Source: Lojkania enalia (lineage: Eukaryota; Ascomycota; Dothideomycetes; Pleosporales). Taken from it: 39,200 bases of DNA. Made by a program: the position numbers and the translations under genes. The stretch covers positions 8,358 to 47,557 of the forward strand of contig ML986854.1 in the NCBI GenBank assembly GCA_010094045.1, given 5' to 3'. Numbering within the stretch: position 1 is the stretch's first letter; every line of letters starts with the position of its first letter. Below, one piece after another: positions 33,302 through 39,200 of the stretch. The notes beneath the pieces are model-generated. The model searched no databases, was not told where the DNA came from, and saw nothing but the letters and a program-made list of their open reading frames with translations.

Positions 33302-33348
33302 ACGTAATCTACCACCGAGTTATATATACCACCAAGTTACATGCGCCC
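33302..33348 (+). repeat. Pogo-1 left terminal inverted repeat with two 17-bp iterons
   Basis: After ACGTAATCT come ACCACCGAGTTATATAT (33311-33327) and ACCACCAAGTTACATGC (33328-33344). The mate at 35107-35153 matches 44 of 47 positions. Confidence 0.9.
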
Positions 33349-33581
33349 TATTACAGACCAATTTTAAAGTAGGATATTTCAACAACTATTAAAGCTATTA
33401 ATTATATAGAAAGATATATATAATCCTAATTACTTAGTATTTCAACTAGAGCTATTTTGTACGTCTTAATACGGTAGCCTAGCTCCTAACAGCGCCCGCA
33501 GCGTCTTAGTTAGTATAGTCAACCGTAGCTATTTAGGCTATTTTAGCCCTTTTAACGGCCTTCTTATTATTACATTGCTAA

Positions 33582-35048
33582 TTACAGTCTATCTAATATA
33601 GAGATAGTGCTTACACCCTTAATTATCTTACGTTTACGTTCTTTGCGCTTTATAAGCATCGTATTTGCCGCCCGGAGTTCTCTATTCTCGATTTCCAAAA
33701 TTGAGTGTCTATGCGCTATAGATGTAATACCCTTTACAAGGCTTATAAGACCTTCAAATATTAATGTTGGTAAGCTACTTTAATATCGTTCTACGCGCCG
33801 TTGCACGTATTACGTCTAGCACTCTACCTCTAGGCGATTATGTGGTGTTTGTGACTGCCATGTAGCAGGTTCTGGGAGCGGCGGCGTCGGGGTTCGCAAG
33901 GCTTGGATATTAAGCTTTAAAATGACACAATCTGGACTAAATAGGACCAATCCGGTCCCTCTAAAGCCTCCAGCTATGTTTTTGTCCGTGATAGCGTTGT
34001 TAAAGGCCGCTTTAAATGCAGGTAGGAAGTCTTCTTTAGTTATATAGTTAATGCGGCACCAAATTAAGCTTTTAATCTCCTTGCTATATGCATGCTTTAA
34101 TGGACCAAAACAGCCTACATTAAGTAGCTGTAAAAGGTGCGATGAGTGCGGAGGTATATAAAGTATAATAATATTGCGTTCTTTATAATAATTACGAAAT
34201 TCAATGGAATTATAGCTATTATAGCCGTCCATGATAAGCAATCAGTAGGCGCTAGTAGTACTAGCTTTAGTGTGCTTGTCAAAGTGCTTAAGCTACTTAA
34301 ACCCGTGTTTAATAGACGTCCAGCCCTTCTTACTAATAGATAGAACCTACTAAGGCCTATCTATAATTGACTAGTACCAGGTATCGTATTGTTACGCTCC
34401 CTTAAGGATGATAAACAGCGGAATCGGCCAGCTACGCGCATTTGCTGCTACAATTACTATTACCCACTTAGTATTACCTAGCTGAATAGATTTAGGTGCT
34501 TGTCGCTTCTTAGTGCCAGTAATAACTATTCTTAGGCCAATTTTACCTATTTAGAAGCCAGTCTTATTAAAATTGTACGTGTTTTTATTAAGGATGCCGT
34601 ACTTAGCCTTAATATTATACACAAGGCGGAACCAGCCCTAAATAACCTTAGGATCTTTATTTAGAGCTCTTTAGTAGTCGTATCGTCGATTGACGCGTAA
34701 CTTAAGCTCTAGAATACGTGAGACGAAGCGGTTAGGCTAATTTTTGCCGACGCGTCGCTGACCGCGGTTAAGAAGTAGTTTATCGGCTATATCTTATAAT
34801 ATGTCGAGATTGAGTTGAAATCCACGCGTATCTACGTCAAGTGCATGTTTAATAATAGCCTTCTCCTCTAGATCGGTAAGGTTCTTACAATTGGGGGTGC
34901 AATCGGCCCGGCAGGGGATTCTATTGCGACGGTTAAGGAGGGTTTTTACGTTAACGTTATACGAGTCTATAGTAGACTGATTTGACCCAAATTAGCCTAA
35001 ATCGATAGCTTCTATCGCTATATTAATATTAGCTTCAGATAAGCGCAT
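33582..35048 (-). pseudogene. Pogo-1 transposase, full-length frame with about 15 nonsense codons
   Basis: From an ATG at 35048 to a TAA at 33584-33582 the minus strand keeps one frame of 489 codons with no shift. Domains: an N-terminal region and CENP-B-type helix-turn-helix (codons about 75-165; LDVDTRGFQLNLDIL, NRGQRRVGKN, PNRFVSRILELKLR). The DDE domain then includes YNFNKTGF (first Asp and Glu read Asn and Lys), LLIMDGYNSYNS (second Asp kept), and HSSHLLQLLNVGCFGPLK (third Asp reads Asn). FLPAFKAAFNNAIT and GGFRGTGLVLF follow, and then a C-terminal coiled or basic part (LEIENRELRAANTMLIKRKE). Fifteen in-frame stops (14 TAA/TAG, one TGA) sit where CAA, CAG, TGG or CGA would be expected. 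The longest surviving open piece is 33816-34241. Inactive, but it decayed only by point mutation. Confidence 0.9.
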
Positions 35049-35153
35049 AATAAAGCGTAGTTGTGGAGATATTACGAAAAATAATAGGGTAATAGAGAAA
35101 TCAGTGGGGCGCATATAACTCGGTGGTATATATAACTCGGTGGTGGATTACGT

Positions 35154-38100
35154 TAATCTACTTTAGTATTAATACCTTATTCTACTACAATTATTTTTTA
35201 ACTACCTAGTAAGACTCTTATACTTAAAAGGTATATAACCCTAGGTAATTACTATAATTATAGTAAACTAGAATACTTTATAAATAAATATATAGTCTTT
35301 AAAGTATAAGAGATAGAAGTTAAATAAGAGAAGATTAAGAAAGAAAAGTTCTTAGACGTAAGTAAGTATTACTTAGATAGTTTTTAGGTGGGAAATAGAA
35401 ACGTCTAAAAAAACTTTCTATTTTAGACTTAAGTAAGTATAATTTATTAAATATCGATTTGTTATATTTATTTAGAGGAAAGTACTTCTAAATCCCTACT
35501 ATTCTATATTTAAAAAGCGTTGGTATATAACTAAACGCCTTTATTAATATTAGTACTTAAAGCTTTCTATTCTTTAATTCTATAGTAGTTAGATTACTCT
35601 TCTAAGCCCTATATATATTAATATAGTACTTACTCTTTAAAATTACTGTTAAAGGTTTTTAGGACTAAATCTAAACTCTAGTTAATTAGTATATCTACTT
35701 ATACCTGTAAATTAATAGAAGAACTATCTAAAACTACCTATTTATTATTATAGATCTAGGTACTTAAAATTATATTATTAGTATTAAATAGTTATATTAT
35801 TTTTAACTCTAGCTAGATACAGATAAAAATTAGATTATATAACCTTCTAAGTATCCTACTACTTATAATTCTTCACCTCTTCTTCTTATATAATTAACTT
35901 AGCTAGTATATAATAAGAAGGTAGAGCTAGATATTTAGCAACGCGATACTCTATAGAAAAAGAACTAGTATTAGTAGTCCTACAGTCTAACTATCTATTA
36001 TATTAAGAGTTTACTAAGACTACTAAAACTATATTAGTCTTTTATAGCTTATAGTTTAAATAAGTTTAGAGCTTTTATATACCCGTATATAATAAAGTCT
36101 AAACCCGATCTAAAGAAAGTCTATTCTTCTATTATTACTCTTATCTTAGCTAATACTTTCTACTTTAATATAAAGAGAAAAGAGAATAAGTTTTTCTCTA
36201 TATCTCTATACGAAATTAAGCAGCTAATTAAAGATAAGTAAGCCCTAGAGCTAGAAGATAAAGCTAAAAATAAAGTACTAGTAAATCTCTAATTACTATC
36301 TAAATACTATAAGTATTAAAATATATTTAGTAAAACTATAGTTTATTAATTACTAGAATACTACCCTTATAATTATAAGATTATTCTTATAGAATCTCTC
36401 TCTAATAGTTATAGTCTATTATATAAGTAGAATATTAAGGAGTTAGAAGTAACTAAAAAGTATATTATAGATAATCTATAGTATAGGTATATTAAGTAGA
36501 GTTGGAGCTTTTTTATATCTCTAATCTTTTACGTCTATAAACCTAATAGTAACCTATATATCTATATAGATTATTATAAACTTAATACTTTTACCTATAA
36601 AAATATATATCTAATACTATATATAGATAAACTCTTATTTAGACCTATTAAAATAGTAATTTTTACTAAGTTTAATATTCGCGCAGCCTTTAATAAAATT
36701 AGAATAGATTTTAGTTTTAAGGAATATACTACCTTTTAAACTTAATACAGAACTTATAAGTATAAAGTTCTACCTTTTAGATTATATAACAGCCTAGTAA
36801 CTTACTAGTACTATATAAATAATATACTAATCGACTATCTAGATAACTTCTATATTACTTACCTAGATAATATCTTTATCTACTCTAAAGACGAGGCGAT
36901 ATATACTATCTACGTTAAGAAAGTTCTTAAGAGATTATATTAAGTAGGGTTATAAGTTAATATTAAGAAGAGCAAATTCTATATTACCTAAACTAAATAC
37001 CTTAACTATATCCTCTTAAATAAAAGCCTTAAAGTTAATCTAGAGAAGGTAGAAGTACTATATAACTAGTAGCTACCTACTACTATAATAGGTGTAAAAT
37101 CCTTCTTAGGTTTTACTAGATTCTACTAATAGTTTATACTAGAATTCTCGCGTATTATAAAGCTAATTATTATATTATAGAACTTTATAACCTCTTTTAT
37201 ATAGACTTTAGAATATAATATTACTTTTAAAAAATTAAAGTCAGCTCTATTAAGTATACCTACTCTCTACTACTTTAACCCTATATTAGAAATAAAAATA
37301 GAAACTAATACCTCTAATAGAATAGTTGTAGGAATACTATTATAGAAATATCCCAACGGAAAATAGTACCCTATAGTATTCTATAGTAAGATTCTATCCG
37401 GTTTAAAACTAAACTAGGAGATTTATAATAAGGAACTATTTACAATTATTACTATATTTAAGTAATAGAGAGTAGAACTTACTTTAGTAGCTACTAAAAC
37501 TCTAGTATATATTAATTATCACTTATTTAAATATTTTATAACTATAAAGATACTTAATACTTATTAAATTTATTAGACTAAGAAATTAGCTTAGTATTAG
37601 TTCCGAATTAAGTATACCCTAGGTAAGAATAATACTAGAGTAGATATCTTTAGTTATTATAAATAAGATATAGAAAATTTAAAAGCAGCTTAAACTAATA
37701 ACCGGTTAAAAGTCCTATTTAGACCGTATTAACTTTACTTCTAAATTAATACCGAATTAGTCTAGTTCTATATTATCTAAATAATAACTTAAGCGGTTAT
37801 ACTAAATATTATTAAAGGCTAGAAGTAGATTATATTATTAAACTTTCTAGAGTTAATCGATATATTATTATAGGAAAACCGAGCCTTCTTCGCGTAGGAA
37901 TATATACTTCTACCCTATAAATATTAGATAGAGAATAGACTACTCCTCTATAATAATCGCTTATATATTCTATTAGATTTAGGCCTTTATACGCGACTTA
38001 TATAAGAAGCTTATAACTAAGTATCCTCCGCATACCTAAACGCTACTAAAACCTATTAGTTACTATCTTAGAAGTACTACTAAAAGGGTATAGAGGCTAC

Positions 38101-39200
38101 TTATAAACGATATATATAGAATTATATTCTATACTATAAAACTTATCTAATATAAACCTAAACTCTAGGTTTTATCTACCTACTTCTTATATTAAATCGA
38201 CTAATATAGTACCTATATATTAATTTTAAAGATTTTCCTATAGATAAGTCCGGATATAATTAGATTATAGTAGTAATTAATCGCCTATTTAAATAAGTAG
38301 TATTTATCCCCTACTATTATATAATTAATATAAGGGGAATAGCCGAATTATTTATTTAATAGGTATACTATTTTAGCTATATATCTAAAACTATTATTTT
38401 AGACTAAAAACCTTAGTTTATATCTAGTTTCTAGTCTAAATTCTACTATATTTTAAGTGTAAAGATTAAACTATCTACTATTTATTATAAAGAGACTAAT
38501 AGATAGATAGAGATTATAAATAAGTATATTAATTAGAGACTATACCCTTTTATATTCTTCTACTAAAATAACTAGAGTTCTCTATTATTTATAATTAACT
38601 AAGTATAAGTAACTCTACTCTATATAACTATTAGAATATCCCTATATTAGATCCTATATAGATTTAAGCTTTATTAAAGTTAAGATTAGAAATATTCTGT
38701 TAATCCTATTACTATAATAGATAAATTAAATTGTAAGAACGTTTTAGCTCTAGTAACTTATATATATATAGCCTAGAAAACTATAAAGGCTAATATTAAG
38801 AAGGTTTAGGATTATATATAATCTATTATTAACTATTATTAGTAACCGATTAATTAGTAGATTAGTAATATAGTCTATTTAAATACTAAGAATCTTATAG
38901 TCTAGAGACTAAGCTGAAAGCTATCTAATTAATAGAAGGGCCCTTTTAAAGTACTAGAATAGGTTAGAAACTTATACTATTTATAGCTACCTCTAGAATT
39001 GAGAATATATAATATCTTTATACTAAACCTACTATATAAAAACCCCTAGGATTCTCTACTAGGATAAGAAGCTCTAAAACCACCTGCTATCGCTATTAAG
39101 GGGGTAGAAGAGTAGGAGGTTAAGGAAATACTAGCTAGTAAACTATATTATAAGACCCTTAAATACTATATAAAATAGGTAGGATATAATTCTAATCTAG
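35154..39200 (+). pseudogene. Gypsy-1 rest of gag plus pol (copy 1b), after Pogo-1
   Basis: Gag C-terminus resumes at 35156 and continues to about 35500. Protease is near 35540. RT starts near 36380 (KELEVTKKYII, SFFISLIFYVYKPNSNLY, KFNIRAAFNKIRID), with the active site TYLDNIFIYSKDE at about 36855-36895 (YxDD as Y-L-D-N). RNase H lies at about 37200-37650 and integrase at about 37900-38700 (FKDFPIDKSGYN, VVINRLFK, AELFI). The start of the chromodomain (VKEIL..K, KTLKY) is at 39110-39170, where the window ends. It matches copy 1a in reverse order down to about 22600. Nearly all CA, TG and CG of copy 1a are TA here, and stops are dense. Not functional. Confidence 0.85.

Larger units (their letters stand above)
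33302..35153 (-). mobile_element. Pogo-1 DNA transposon, complete, inserted in Gypsy-1 gag
   Basis: The 1852-bp element has 47-bp terminal inverted repeats (33302-33348 and 35107-35153) that differ at three positions, all transitions. It is flanked by TA at 33300-33301 and 35154-35155, the target duplication of Tc1/mariner-pogo elements. It is visibly less AT-rich than its surroundings, with common CA, TG and CG, so it has suffered much less RIP. Gypsy-1 sequence is continuous across it when compared with copy 1a near 26636. Confidence 0.95.
31701..39200 (+). mobile_element. Gypsy-1 LTR retrotransposon copy 1b, containing Pogo-1, running off the window
   Basis: Plus-strand element. 5' LTR 31701-31979, leader, gag, protease, RT, RNase H, integrase and the beginning of the chromodomain at 39090-39200. 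It is collinear, inverted, with copy 1a over about 5 kb once Pogo-1 (33302-35153) is removed. It interrupts Gypsy-4. Its 3' region and LTR lie beyond the window. It is far more AT-rich than copy 1a. Confidence 0.9.

Noticed and set aside
34146..34343. Plus-strand 65-codon open frame as a gene
   Set aside because: It lies antisense within the Pogo-1 transposase coding frame, whose DDE motifs are clear on the minus strand. It is a shadow.
1..39200. An alternative genetic code in which TAA/TAG encode glutamine
   Set aside because: Stops also replace tryptophan, catalytic Asp is changed to Asn and Cys to Tyr at the same time, and less mutated copies have ordinary codons at aligned places. Point mutation explains all of this.
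1..39200. Host genes, tRNA, rRNA, CRISPR or bacterial/phage modules
   Set aside because: No intact or intron-containing host frame, cloverleaf, rRNA motif or spaced direct-repeat array was seen. All recognisable coding remains belong to transposable elements.

Overview
The window is about 39 kb of transposon graveyard from a filamentous ascomycete (Pezizomycotina) genome. Three things point there. Every recognisable protein relic belongs to a family typical of such fungi: chromodomain Ty3/gypsy retrotransposons, a Ty1/copia relic, and Fot/pogo-type DDE transposons with a CENP-B-like helix-turn-helix. The elements are saturated with C-to-T and G-to-A transitions of repeat-induced point mutation (RIP) type. 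CpA/TpG and CpG are strongly depleted while TpA, TAA and TAG are everywhere. This also removes ATG starts, so there are almost no open frames longer than 60 codons. I see no host gene, tRNA, rRNA, CRISPR or bacterial feature. The species cannot be named from this.

I use local family labels. Pogo-1, -2 and -3 are three DNA transposon families. Gypsy-1 to Gypsy-4 are four Ty3/gypsy families.

Left part. The 3' end of a Pogo-2 copy (1-421) is followed by a minus-strand copia relic (about 424-1471) and a Gypsy-2 gag fragment (1472-2381). Next comes a minus-strand Gypsy-3 element (about 2383-7092) whose pol has an in-frame internal deletion and which carries an opposite-strand coiled-coil gene relic. 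A Gypsy-2 pol fragment follows (7093-9215), interrupted by a solo Gypsy-1 LTR (8823-9101). A nearly full gag-pol of Gypsy-2 (9212-14545) ends at a Pogo-3 insertion (14546-14938) that runs into a 10-N gap.

Middle. A reversed Pogo-2 (14949-16752) is followed by a second, forward Pogo-2 (17188-20567) that contains an internally deleted Pogo-3 (17328-18833). Then comes a minus-strand Gypsy-1 (21045-27497) with a 279-bp 3' LTR and polypurine tract, cut at its 5' end by a 210-N gap.

Right part. This is a four-level nest. A Gypsy-3 gag fragment (27708-28484) is entered by Gypsy-4 (minus, from 28485). Gypsy-4 is entered by a plus-strand Gypsy-1 (from 31701 to the window end). That copy is entered by a complete Pogo-1 (33302-35153), the youngest and least mutated element.

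The elements do not cooperate as a pathway, but they record repeated cycles of insertion and RIP. At all three pogo insertions where an unoccupied relative lies in the window, the TA target aligns with CG, CA or TG in that relative. This suggests that RIP created the landing sites. All three pogo families also carry two tandem 17-bp iterons in each terminal repeat. Most boundaries of coding relics are approximate, because starts and stops have been destroyed.
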